Shown: positions 7,763-16,336 of the stretch, in pieces
Layout of the letters: each line of letters begins with the position of its first letter
Position numbering within the stretch: position 1 is the first letter of the stretch
From: JABMMZ01 sp044368575
GTDB taxonomy: Bacteria; Bacteroidota; Bacteroidia; NS11-12g; UBA955
Assembly (NCBI GenBank): GCA_044368575.1
Contig: JBIPPH010000003.1
Location: 28,251 to 92,250, forward strand
Reading direction: 5' to 3'
Length of the DNA stretch: 64,000 bases
Made by a program: the position numbers and the translations under genes
The notes under the pieces: generated by a model
Told to the model about the DNA's origin: nothing
The model's input: the letters and a program-made list of their open reading frames with translations, nothing else
Databases searched by the model: none

Positions 7763-8041
7763 TTAATCTTGAATAGGATTGTCTGAAGAGTTGTTGAATT
7801 CCCTTGGTTTGGCAACAGTAACAATCATTTTGCGACCGCTCAATTCACTGCCGTTTAAGGCTTCGATAGCATTGTTCCCATCTGATTCATTAGCCATCTC
7901 TACAAATCCAAATCCTTTGCTGCGTTTTGTCTCAGGGTCTCTGACTATTTTAGCGCCAATGACTTCGCCGTGGGCCAAAAATACTTCCTTTAATTCTTCA
8001 GTTCTTAATCGATAGTTTAGGTTTCCAATGTAAATTCTCAT
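7763..8041 (-). CDS. RNA-binding protein with one RRM domain
   Basis: A 92-residue single RRM protein of the small bacterial type common in Bacteroidota and cyanobacteria. RNP2 is IYIGNL (3-8) and RNP1 is KGFGFVEM (42-49), with the aromatic residues for base stacking retained. The C-terminal tail after about 80 is short and polar. Such proteins bind single-stranded RNA and may act in post-transcriptional control or cold response. No target can be named. A small hairpin lies four bases before the start codon, and the gene is ended by the terminator at 7712-7739. Confidence 0.93.
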   Translation of the reverse strand: MRIYIGNLNYRLRTEELKEVFLAHGEVIGAKIVRDPETKRSKGFGFVEMANESDGNNAIEALNGSELSGRKMIVTVAKPREFNNSSDNPIQD

Positions 8042-8045
8042 GTCT

Positions 8046-8067
8046 GTTTTGTCGTTTGAAACAAAAC
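8046..8067 (-). promoter_or_regulatory. Inverted repeat directly before the RRM gene start
   Basis: GTTTTGT (8046-8052) and ACAAAAC (8061-8067) form a seven-base stem with an eight-base loop, four bases upstream of the start codon on the minus strand. It could be an RNA hairpin bound by the RRM protein or a DNA operator; neither is shown. Confidence 0.4.
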
Positions 8068-8120
8068 TTCAAGATTCTCTTTGGATTAAAAAATGCAAGT
8101 TAATTTCAGTGGTAAAAAAG

Positions 8121-8155
8121 AAGCGCAACTAATTGATATACAATTTGTTGCGCTT
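8121..8155 (-). terminator. Rho-independent terminator of the metalloprotease gene
   Basis: Nine-base stem AAGCGCAAC (8121-8129) with GTTGCGCTT (8147-8155), loop of 17. Read on the minus strand the stem is followed by C and six T. It sits 25 bases after the metalloprotease stop. Confidence 0.75.
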
Positions 8156-8180
8156 TGTTTTGTGGATAGTCTAAAAAACC

Positions 8181-10733
8181 TTACTTTGAGTCTAAAGCAG
8201 ACTTTATCGACGAAAGTATAAAATTTCGATGCTCTTTGCTGTTTTTCGTCGACGAAGGTAAAGCTGCTGTCAATGATTTTTGAATTGACAATAATTGAGC
8301 ATGTGCTTTAGATTTTGAAATGGCGTCATAAACACCTGATTGATACATGAATACCAAAAATTCAACATACTCTGCTTGTAGGTTTTGTCGATAAGTATTT
8401 ACATCAGAATTAAGGTCAGCATCAAAAATGGCTGAGGTTAAGTCTCTAAAGACATCTGATAATTCATATTGATTGCCATACAATTTACTATCAGTGATTC
8501 TTTGTAAAGTATTAGGATGTAAAATATGGGTTAATACGCTAGTTTGAATATTCAAAACACGCTTGTGAAGTTTTGGATCTTCACCAGAGCTAAAGAAATC
8601 AAAACCTCTTCTTTGCATTTGTAAATAGTTGGCCAAATCTTTTGGAACTTCCATGGCATTGGGGGCAAATACTTGCTCAGTCAATAGTTTCATAGCTGCT
8701 TTTTGAGTTGCTAACGGCACAGCAGTTAATGGTTGTTGATTGGTAGTTTGATTGCTAAAACTGCGGTCTACATAAACCCCGCCGATATACCTTGAAACCA
8801 CTCCAGCTTGAACTCCCCATTCAGCACTTAGAACTAAATAATTGCTTCTCAACTCATGGTAACTTCTGTCTGAATGTCCATAGTTACTCATTAATTGGCT
8901 TTGTAATTGTTTGATTAACTCAATGCGTTCTTTGGCAAAACTCACTGCGTCATTACTCATGTCACCAATCATCACTCTTGGATCTATGCCTTTTCCAGGT
9001 GCGCGCATGTCGTCTGCATCATTGCCAAAACACAAGGCAGGATCAGTGCTTCTGTTTAGAATTTGTTTTCTGGTCTTAAGATCATCTGTCGAGTCCTTAG
9101 CTTCGTAGTACCCAAATTCAATCGCCCACATGTCATATGGTCCAGGTCTGTCAGTGTAGTATTGGCATTTTTGTCCTTTGCGGTTGCTGAAATTTACTGC
9201 AGGGTAATCCATCACACTGCCAGTTAATCCAATTGCTTTGGTTTTATTGATGTCGTATAAGTCGTTTACACTGTGCAATTGGGTAGCCTTCATGTTGTGG
9301 TTGAGTCCTAAGGTGTGTCCTACTTCATGTAATACTAAATAGTATAAGGCTTCTTTTAAAAACTGATCAACTTCTGCTTCGCTTGCTTGTTGAGCGGTTA
9401 ATGCTTGAAGACCCAATAAATTTTGCATGTGTAGTTGATCACCAGCAGTACAAGCATATCCTAAATCTTGATGTTCTTTGGATGCTTCAATTAGCATATC
9501 AAGACCTGCCTGATCAAATACTTTTTGAGACTTTAAGCGGTTGGTTATAAATACCCATTCAAACATGATGTCAGCACCTAAAATCTCTCCTGTTCTAGGA
9601 TTGACGAAACTAGGGCCATAGCCACCAAATGGAGGCTCTGGGCTACTGGTCCATCTTAACACATTGTAACGAATATCTCCAGCATCCCAAGTGGCATCAT
9701 CTGGTTGTTCTTTTATTTCTATAGCATTTGAGAATCCGGCCTTTTCAAAAGCAATGTTCCACTGTAAAATGGCCGCTTTAATCGTTGGTCTTAAATCTTT
9801 TGGAGTGGTGTTTTCTATCCACCATGTAATTGGTTTAACGGGGTCAGATACCGCTGCGTTGGGGTCTTTTTTAGTCAAGTCCCATTTGTGAATCAAATCG
9901 CGATAGTTCAATGCATCTGTGGTGGTCATGTCGTTCACTTGTGTTAAGAAATAACCTACTCTTGGATCGTCTAAGCGCGGCTTAAAATTGTTTTTAGGCA
10001 TCTCGATGAAACTGTGTTGCAAGAGAATTTCCATGTAACGACCATCCGTAATAGCATCGCTGCTACTGCCTCTTGATGATGGATCATCATATACGTATTT
10101 GACAACTACATCCGTGTTTTCAGGATAGTTTTTAACTTGATGGTATTTGGTTTTACTTCTGCTTAGTTGACCAAGATTAAACATGCCTGGGAAAAAACTA
10201 CTTTGTTTGATTTGGTATAAAGCTTCAGACAAAAAGAGGTTGTCTGCCTCAATTAAATATTCCCCTTTAACTTCATCAGCAACAACTATTTTTTCACTAG
10301 CCATTACAGCGTTGGTGATGTTGGCATCTTTTGCTTTAGCGATTGCATTTTGAGGATCAAAGTAGAAGTTTGAATTTTGAGTTGTGAATTCAATTTGATT
10401 GAAATACCTATTGATGGTAAAGACTTTATTGTCTCTGAAGGTGCCTTTATTGTGGCCTGTGGTGGTGTTGCCGTTTTCAACATAACTAAAATAAATAAAC
10501 TCTTTGCTGAATTGACTGCGTTTAACCAACATCATCACAGACCCGTTTGTGGTATCTCTGTATAATGTGAACAAGCCTTCGATTTTTTTACATTTTTTAA
10601 CTTTGTCAGCAATGCTTGCAACAGGAATGGTTGGTTTTACAGGCTCTGCTGCCTTTTTCTTTTTCGCCTCTGCAAGATTAACCTGCATGCAAAGCAGCAA
10701 GCAAAGTGCGGTGATTGGTTTTTGAAAGTTCAT
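8181..10733 (-). CDS. Secreted zinc-dependent metalloprotease (DUF5117/DUF4953 type)
   Basis: An 850-residue exported protein of the large Bacteroidota zinc metalloprotease family (DUF5118-DUF5117-DUF4953 order). The signal peptide covers about residues 1-23 (ends NLAEA). The metzincin-like zinc motif HEVGHTLGLNH lies at 469-479 (H469, H473, H479 as ligands, E470 catalytic), followed by a Met-turn-like GSVMDYPAV. Upstream is WTSSPEPPFGGYGPSFVNPRTGEI, a strongly conserved segment of this family. No type IX sorting domain is seen at the C-terminus, so it probably stays periplasmic or in the envelope. Its own terminator follows at 8121-8155. Confidence 0.92.
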   Translation of the reverse strand: MNFQKPITALCLLLCMQVNLAEAKKKKAAEPVKPTIPVASIADKVKKCKKIEGLFTLYRDTTNGSVMMLVKRSQFSKEFIYFSYVENGNTTTGHNKGTFRDNKVFTINRYFNQIEFTTQNSNFYFDPQNAIAKAKDANITNAVMASEKIVVADEVKGEYLIEADNLFLSEALYQIKQSSFFPGMFNLGQLSRSKTKYHQVKNYPENTDVVVKYVYDDPSSRGSSSDAITDGRYMEILLQHSFIEMPKNNFKPRLDDPRVGYFLTQVNDMTTTDALNYRDLIHKWDLTKKDPNAAVSDPVKPITWWIENTTPKDLRPTIKAAILQWNIAFEKAGFSNAIEIKEQPDDATWDAGDIRYNVLRWTSSPEPPFGGYGPSFVNPRTGEILGADIMFEWVFITNRLKSQKVFDQAGLDMLIEASKEHQDLGYACTAGDQLHMQNLLGLQALTAQQASEAEVDQFLKEALYYLVLHEVGHTLGLNHNMKATQLHSVNDLYDINKTKAIGLTGSVMDYPAVNFSNRKGQKCQYYTDRPGPYDMWAIEFGYYEAKDSTDDLKTRKQILNRSTDPALCFGNDADDMRAPGKGIDPRVMIGDMSNDAVSFAKERIELIKQLQSQLMSNYGHSDRSYHELRSNYLVLSAEWGVQAGVVSRYIGGVYVDRSFSNQTTNQQPLTAVPLATQKAAMKLLTEQVFAPNAMEVPKDLANYLQMQRRGFDFFSSGEDPKLHKRVLNIQTSVLTHILHPNTLQRITDSKLYGNQYELSDVFRDLTSAIFDADLNSDVNTYRQNLQAEYVEFLVFMYQSGVYDAISKSKAHAQLLSIQKSLTAALPSSTKNSKEHRNFILSSIKSALDSK

Positions 10734-10802
10734 ATGCGATTCAAATAAAATAAAGGGCCAAATTAACCAATTTTATTCGAAAAGAAAATTCATGAAATCC
10801 TT

Positions 10803-10810
10803 TAATTTTG
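10803..10810 (+). promoter_or_regulatory. -7 promoter element of thioredoxin-like gene
   Basis: TAATTTTG, a perfect TAnnTTTG, ends four bases before the GTG start at 10815. Confidence 0.6.
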
Positions 10811-10814
10811 TTGT

Positions 10815-11303
10815 GTGAAACTTAAAACCAATTTAATCTTGTCTTTGTCATTAGCCATTATTGTGACAGTAGTTGTGATGGCCAAAAACCGCAAAGCCGA
10901 AACCTTCAAACTGCCTACTTTGTTGAATTTAGACAGCAGTAAAGCAGCTCAGAATCTAGGTAAAAATAAAATACTTATTGTGTCTTATTTTCAAACTTGG
11001 TGTGGCGATTGTGTTAAAGAGCAGCCTCAATTACAACAACTAAAGCAACGTTATAATGATACCCTAGAAATCTTAATGGTATCTGATGAACCTTTATCCA
11101 AAATTGCGGCCTTTAAAGCCAGATTTCAATCAGGTTTGAATTTTTATCATTCCACTCAAAAGTTAAAAGCAGATTTAGGCGTAAGCGCATATCCAACCAC
11201 TTATTTGTTGGATAAAAAAGGAAAAATACTATTGAAAAAAGTGGAGGGCATTCAATGGTATACGCCCGAGGTGTTGACTTTGATTAATCAAGCCATTAAA
11301 TAA
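10815..11303 (+). CDS. Membrane-anchored thioredoxin-like (TlpA-type) protein
   Basis: A 162-residue protein with an N-terminal membrane anchor or uncleaved signal (about 7-23) and a thioredoxin fold facing the periplasm. The redox motif is WCGDC within SYFQTWCGDCVKEQPQL, and the cis-proline segment is VSAYPTTYLLDKKGKIL. TlpA/ResA-type proteins reduce disulfides in envelope proteins, often apocytochromes c; the many c-type hemes encoded downstream are a plausible but unproven client. The start is a GTG chosen because a perfect -7 box ends four bases before it. The end overlaps the convergent fmt gene by eight bases. Confidence 0.88.
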   Translation: MKLKTNLILSLSLAIIVTVVVMAKNRKAETFKLPTLLNLDSSKAAQNLGKNKILIVSYFQTWCGDCVKEQPQLQQLKQRYNDTLEILMVSDEPLSKIAAFKARFQSGLNFYHSTQKLKADLGVSAYPTTYLLDKKGKILLKKVEGIQWYTPEVLTLINQAIK

Positions 11304-12216
11304 GGGATTGAAAGCCGTTAATAAACTCTGTGGCGTTCATTTTTTTCTTGCCTTCAACTTGTAATTCTAAAATTTCAAGACAATAGTCAGCACAGTGCAC
11401 TAGTAATTGGTGTTTATTGGCCATCTCAAATTGACCGGGGTTAGAACTCGGGAGGCTGGTCAATTGGCTTTTGTGTATTTTAATGTTTTTGTCTTTGTGA
11501 AGGCAATAAGCGCCTGGATAAGGAGATAAACCCCTTATCAAATTATGGACTTTAATGGCAGGTAGGGCCCAATGAATAAGACAGTTATCATTGTTGAGTT
11601 TGGGTGCATGAGGGAATTCTCCAGCTTTCTGTGGCTTAAATTCGTATTGATCTTGCTCAATGCAATCAATTGATTCGGCTACTATTGCTGCTCCAGCTTG
11701 CATCATTTTGTCGTGTAAGCTACCAGCGTTGTCTTCTAATAAAATGGGCATATTGACTTGGCGGATAATATTGCCTGTATCAATTTCATGTTGAAGGATA
11801 AAGGTAGTTAAGCCTGTTTCGGTTTCGCCGTTAATAATGGCCCAATTGATTGGCGCAGCTCCTCTGTAGGCTGGCAATAAACTCGCATGCAAATTCATAC
11901 TACCCAGTCTGGGCATGTTCCATACTTTTTCAGGTAACATTCTAAAAGCAATCACAATTTGCAAATCAGCATTGAATGATTTTAAGGCAGATAGGAAATC
12001 TTCTGATTTCAGTTTCTCAGGTTGCAAAACTGGGAGGTTGTATTTTTCTGCAATTTGTTTGACAGCAGATGTATGTGCTTTTAATCCTCTTCCGGCAGCT
12101 TTATCCGGCGCGGTAACAACGGCCACAATTGGCTTTTTTTGTAGGATAAGTGCTTCTAAAATGGTGGCGGCAAACAAGGGCGTGCCAAAAAATATGATGC
12201 GTTCAATTTGCTGCAT
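11296..12216 (-). CDS. fmt: Methionyl-tRNA formyltransferase
   Basis: This enzyme formylates initiator Met-tRNA with 10-formyl-THF. The N-terminal domain shows IIFFGTPLFAATIL, TAPDKAAGRG and the catalytic block HASLLPAYRGAAPINWAIINGETETG (N, H and D of the GART family in order, with QHEIDTG following). The C-terminal OB-like domain includes IRGLSPYPGAY. The frame is open to an ATG at 12237, but family alignment favours the ATG at 12216 (MQQIERIIFFGTP), giving 306 residues. The 3' end overlaps the convergent thioredoxin-like gene by eight bases, with no terminator between. Confidence 0.95.
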   Translation of the reverse strand: MQQIERIIFFGTPLFAATILEALILQKKPIVAVVTAPDKAAGRGLKAHTSAVKQIAEKYNLPVLQPEKLKSEDFLSALKSFNADLQIVIAFRMLPEKVWNMPRLGSMNLHASLLPAYRGAAPINWAIINGETETGLTTFILQHEIDTGNIIRQVNMPILLEDNAGSLHDKMMQAGAAIVAESIDCIEQDQYEFKPQKAGEFPHAPKLNNDNCLIHWALPAIKVHNLIRGLSPYPGAYCLHKDKNIKIHKSQLTSLPSSNPGQFEMANKHQLLVHCADYCLEILELQVEGKKKMNATEFINGFQSLI

Positions 12217-12297
12217 TGCTAATGCAAAATAAATCAATTAAGCGCGCAATTCAATGCCACCTATGAATTGGGTTGTAAAAAACAAGCGCAATTCAAT

Positions 12298-12305
12298 TAT
12301 ATTTG
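12298..12305 (+). promoter_or_regulatory. -7 promoter element of the giant type IX secreted protein
   Basis: A perfect TATATTTG ends eight bases before an in-frame TTG at 12314. A TTG at 12273-12275 lies 22 bases upstream as a possible -33. This box lies downstream of the first in-frame ATG (12254), which argues against that ATG. Confidence 0.55.
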
Positions 12306-12313
12306 TTAAGCAT

Positions 12314-15300
12314 TTGAAAGCCATTAAAACCATAGGATTATTTCTTTTAGTGAATTGTTCTTTAACAATTGCTCAGGCTCAATTGCGATTTACTGAAAAC
12401 AAAGGGCAATGGTCCAATCCTGCAGCTTTTAAAGCGGATCTCAAGGGTGCGACATTATTTGTTCAATCTAATCAATTAAGCTATTTGTTTTACGATGCTC
12501 AACAGTTAAATGCGTATCAACATGATGCGGCTAATTTAAAGTCAATAAAAGCGCATGCAATAAGTATTGAATTTTTGGGTGGCAATCCTAAGGCCATTTG
12601 CGAGGGGGTTAATGCTTTTTCAGATTACAGTAATTATTTTAAAGGGAATGAGCCATCAAAATGGCGCCATCATGTAAAGAGTTTTCATGGGGTCTACATC
12701 AAAGAATTGTATCCGCACATTGACTATGAGCTTTTAGAATATCAAGGTCAGATTAAATATAATTTTATTTTACATCCTGGTGCTAACCCAAGCCTCATAC
12801 AACTCAAATACAAAGGGGCCAATAAACTTCAATTAAACAATGGGCAATTAGAGGTCTTCTATCGCTTTGGTCAATTGACTGAACAAGCCCCAGTAGTATA
12901 TGAAACCAATAAAGACAACAAACAATACCTAGAGGTTGACTATGTGCTATCTGATTCCATTTTGAGTTTTAAATGGCCAAATCAAGAGCTCATTAAGCAC
13001 CAAACTATTTTAGATCCTGTTTTAGTATTTTCTAGCTACAGTGGTTCTGGAGCGGATAATTTTGGCTACACGGCAACATTTGATTCATTAGGAAATGCCT
13101 ATGCAGGAGGTACTGTTTTTGATTTTGGTTTTCCATTAACATTGGGTGCTTTTCAAATGAGTTTTGCAGGTGGAGCAGTTGAATTAGGGAGTATCGGTTA
13201 TGTTGATAGAGATTGTGGAATTTTGAAATTCAGTAAGGACGGAAAATCCTTGTTGTTTTCAACTTATATAGGTGGAATATTTAATAATGAGCAGCCACAC
13301 AGCATGGTGGTGAATAATCAAGGGCAACTCATGATAATGGGCACGACGAAGTCTGCTGATTTTCCTATTGGAACGGCGCCAGCTTTTGATGATACCCACA
13401 ACGGCTTATCTGATATTTTTGTGGTCAAATTGTCATCAGGAGGGGATCAATTATTGGCAGGTACATTTGTTGGCGGTAGCAGTTTTGACGGGCTTAATGG
13501 CGATAGACCAAGTAGTACAACAAGCCCATTATTGTACAACTATGCAGATGATTTTAGAGGTGAAATTATAGTCGGACCCAATGATGCTGTGTATGTTGCT
13601 AGTACCACCAATTCCATTGATTTTCCTACAAGTGCAGCATTTGATAATGCCTACAATGGTAAACAAGATGGCTGTGTTTTTGGACTAAGTTCAGATCTAA
13701 ATAATCTTTTGTTTGCTTCTTACATAGGGTCAATTGGAGATGATGCAGCCTATGGCATTGATTTAGGTAGTCATGGGGATGTTTATGTTACCGGGGGGAG
13801 TAATAGCAGTAGTTTTTCTTATTCTGTTCCAGGTTTGAAACAAACTAATAATGGTGGTAGAGCAGATGGTTACTTACTTCGAATTGACTTAAATAATTTA
13901 GCTTTATTGTCTTATACTTTTATTGGTACATCAGCCTATGATCAATGTTATTTTGTCAAAACCGATAAGTATGGTAAGCCATTTGTTTATGGTCAAACAG
14001 AGGGTATTATGACCTCTAGTGCATCTGTATATGCCAATAAAGATGCTAAAATGTTTATTAAAAAACTGGGGTTAAACCTAAATGTCATTGAACTTGAAAC
14101 CACTTTTGGTGCTTTGAATAAAAGTAAACCAGATTTATCTCCAACGGCTTTTTTAGTTGATGAATGTGAACGGATTTTTATTTCAGGATGGGGTGCTATT
14201 AATTTCACTACTGGTTTTACTGGCGGAGGAACTAATAATATGCCTTTTTCAACCGATGCCTATCAAAAAACAACAGACGGCTATGACTTTTATTTAGGTG
14301 TTTTTAGTAAAAATCTGGAAAACCTTCAGTATGGAACCTATTTTGGTGGTAAAACCAGTGGAAGCAATACTGCTCACGAACATGTTGATGGCGGTACTTC
14401 ACGCTTCGACAAACGAGGCATAATCTACCAATCGGTTTGTGCAGGTTGTGGCGGTAATAGTTTATTCCCAACAACTCCAGGTGTTTGGAGTCCTCAAAAC
14501 AATTCATCTAACTGTAACAATGCGGTCTTTAAGTTTGATTTTGAAAACTTAAATAGAAAGCCAAGCGTTAAAGATTCCTTATACACAGTGCTAGCAACGG
14601 ATACTTTAAGTTATGATGTGATAGCCTCTGACCCAGATAAAAGTGATAGTCTTAGAATTGTTTTAGAAGGTGGGGTGTTTGACAACCCAAATTTTCCTTT
14701 GCCTTTGCCCAAAGTGACTAAAATAGATCGCTTGCCGGGGCAAAATGTCATTAAAGCACATATTGTTTGGAACCCCAATTGCGCTCATATTGGTTTAGAT
14801 ACAGTGTTTTTTAATGTCAAGGTCTATGATCAAGGCTGTCCTTCTCAAGACAGTAATACAGCTAAAATTAAAATGTTGGTCAAGGCCCCGCCATTGTCTT
14901 TAACCCCAGAAACCGCTTGTTTGTTGTTTTCTGATGATGGCTCTGTCAAATTATCTTGGAAAGCCTTTACAACCGATAAGTATTTTAAGTATGTGCTCTT
15001 GTGTAGAAAAAATCCCAGCGGAAGTGTTAAAATTCTAGATACAATATTTTCTAACGGGGCTTCTAGTTTTAAAGATAAACCGCCGTTTGATCCTAAAGTG
15101 TTAAATTACCAATACTACATGGTCGCCTATAATATTTGCGGTCAGGCCTATGATCCTGGCGACAGAATCAATACATTGGTGGAATTCAATACGCCAATTG
15201 ATTCAACCTATTTGCATTATGCTACAGTGGTCAACAACAAGTCGGTGTCTATTCACTGGTTGAAAAGTCAAGAGCCTGATTTTGCATCTTATGATATTTA

Positions 15301-16039
15301 CAGGGCTGATAACATTGCCGGTCAATCTGTAGGATACAGAAAAATCAAGACAATTTATCAATTGAATGATACAAGTTATGTAGACGATGCGGTTGAAGTT
15401 TCTGACAAAAGTTATTGTTATAGAATTGGGATTAATGATCAGTGCAGTCATGTCAGCAAACCAAGTAATGATGCCTGTAATATTGTTTTGACAGGCCAAA
15501 CTGGAAAATTGTTTTTTGACCTTGATTGGACACCTTACAGAAATTGGATAGGAGGGGTTAAACATTACGAACTCGAGAGAATGGTTGATACAGGCCAATT
15601 TAGGAGGCTTGCTAATACCCAAATGTTAAGAACCTATAATGACATAGATTTAGATTTATGGTGGGGTGCCTACTATTATGTGGTGAAGGCTTTTGAAGGA
15701 CTAAACGCCAATGGGGAAGGCAAAAACGCCATAAGTAGATCGAATGAAATCAGATTGATTCAACCACCATTGGTTTTTGTTCCCAATGCATTTACGCCCA
15801 ACGATGACTACAGCAACGATGTTTGGGGTGTTTCTCATGCTTTTGTTAAAACATTTGAAATGAGGGTATTCAACCGTTGGGGTGAAAAAGTGTGGGACAG
15901 CCATGATAAAGCCGTTCAATGGGATGGGCAAACCAGAGGCTTGTCCGCTATGAATGATGTTTTTGTTTGGGTGGTTACTTACAAGGGATGGGACAATAAA
16001 TTTTACACCCAAAAAGGGACAGTGACAGTTATGCCTTAA
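12314..16039 (+). CDS. Large secreted protein with N-terminal DUF7948-like domain, SBBP-type repeats and type B T9SS sorting domain
   Basis: A roughly 1241-residue cell-surface or secreted protein. From the TTG at 12314 it begins with a standard signal peptide (about 1-23, ends AQAQ). Next is a segment of the FTENKGQW type, then SBBP-like beta-propeller repeats (YVDRDCGILKFSKDGKSLLFSTYIGG-like units, about 250-660), two fibronectin-like regions, and a C-terminal gliding-motility-associated type B sorting domain (FVPNAFTPNDDYSNDVWG, then FNRWGEKVW and WDG). The frame is open back to an ATG at 12254, but that start would put a 20-residue charged tail before the signal. Function is probably adhesive or structural. 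Confidence 0.88.
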   Translation: MKAIKTIGLFLLVNCSLTIAQAQLRFTENKGQWSNPAAFKADLKGATLFVQSNQLSYLFYDAQQLNAYQHDAANLKSIKAHAISIEFLGGNPKAICEGVNAFSDYSNYFKGNEPSKWRHHVKSFHGVYIKELYPHIDYELLEYQGQIKYNFILHPGANPSLIQLKYKGANKLQLNNGQLEVFYRFGQLTEQAPVVYETNKDNKQYLEVDYVLSDSILSFKWPNQELIKHQTILDPVLVFSSYSGSGADNFGYTATFDSLGNAYAGGTVFDFGFPLTLGAFQMSFAGGAVELGSIGYVDRDCGILKFSKDGKSLLFSTYIGGIFNNEQPHSMVVNNQGQLMIMGTTKSADFPIGTAPAFDDTHNGLSDIFVVKLSSGGDQLLAGTFVGGSSFDGLNGDRPSSTTSPLLYNYADDFRGEIIVGPNDAVYVASTTNSIDFPTSAAFDNAYNGKQDGCVFGLSSDLNNLLFASYIGSIGDDAAYGIDLGSHGDVYVTGGSNSSSFSYSVPGLKQTNNGGRADGYLLRIDLNNLALLSYTFIGTSAYDQCYFVKTDKYGKPFVYGQTEGIMTSSASVYANKDAKMFIKKLGLNLNVIELETTFGALNKSKPDLSPTAFLVDECERIFISGWGAINFTTGFTGGGTNNMPFSTDAYQKTTDGYDFYLGVFSKNLENLQYGTYFGGKTSGSNTAHEHVDGGTSRFDKRGIIYQSVCAGCGGNSLFPTTPGVWSPQNNSSNCNNAVFKFDFENLNRKPSVKDSLYTVLATDTLSYDVIASDPDKSDSLRIVLEGGVFDNPNFPLPLPKVTKIDRLPGQNVIKAHIVWNPNCAHIGLDTVFFNVKVYDQGCPSQDSNTAKIKMLVKAPPLSLTPETACLLFSDDGSVKLSWKAFTTDKYFKYVLLCRKNPSGSVKILDTIFSNGASSFKDKPPFDPKVLNYQYYMVAYNICGQAYDPGDRINTLVEFNTPIDSTYLHYATVVNNKSVSIHWLKSQEPDFASYDIYRADNIAGQSVGYRKIKTIYQLNDTSYVDDAVEVSDKSYCYRIGINDQCSHVSKPSNDACNIVLTGQTGKLFFDLDWTPYRNWIGGVKHYELERMVDTGQFRRLANTQMLRTYNDIDLDLWWGAYYYVVKAFEGLNANGEGKNAISRSNEIRLIQPPLVFVPNAFTPNDDYSNDVWGVSHAFVKTFEMRVFNRWGEKVWDSHDKAVQWDGQTRGLSAMNDVFVWVVTYKGWDNKFYTQKGTVTVMP

Positions 16040-16290
16040 TAGGCGATTAATTTTTAATTAAGCTTTTCATTAAAATTTTTTCAATTGATTTTTTAATTGT
16101 CTTTTTAGAGGCAATATCTGTCGTTTTTAAAAAAATACAATTTGACAATCTATCGACATTCTTCTTAAACTTAGACCAGTTAATCTCACTTGTAAATTAC
16201 TGAAAAACAAGTTGTTATAATTTTATAGTAGAATAATTCTAAATTGAAATAATTGTGTATAAATACTTTTTAAAGTGAGACATTCCTAGA

Positions 16291-16298
16291 TATATTTG
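16291..16298 (+). promoter_or_regulatory. -7 promoter element of the alternative complex III operon
   Basis: A perfect TATATTTG lies in the 273-base AT-rich gap before actA. It ends 38 bases before the preferred ATG (16337) and 14 before an in-frame TTG (16313). No clear -33 TTTG is seen. The rest of the gap (16040-16290) holds only AT-rich weak hairpins such as CAATT/AATTG near 16080-16098 followed by T-rich sequence. Confidence 0.55.
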
Positions 16299-16336
16299 CG
16301 GACTAATTAGTATTGTCACATTTCAGTCAAAATCAC

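Noticed and set aside
15203..16012. Two antisense open frames (139 and 103 residues) in the T9SS protein gene
   Set aside because: They lie opposite the conserved C-terminal sorting domain and match no family; the sense frame explains the sequence.
16040..16290. Possible small RNA gene in the AT-rich gap before the act operon
   Set aside because: Only weak low-GC hairpins are present and no promoter-terminator pair delimits a transcript.
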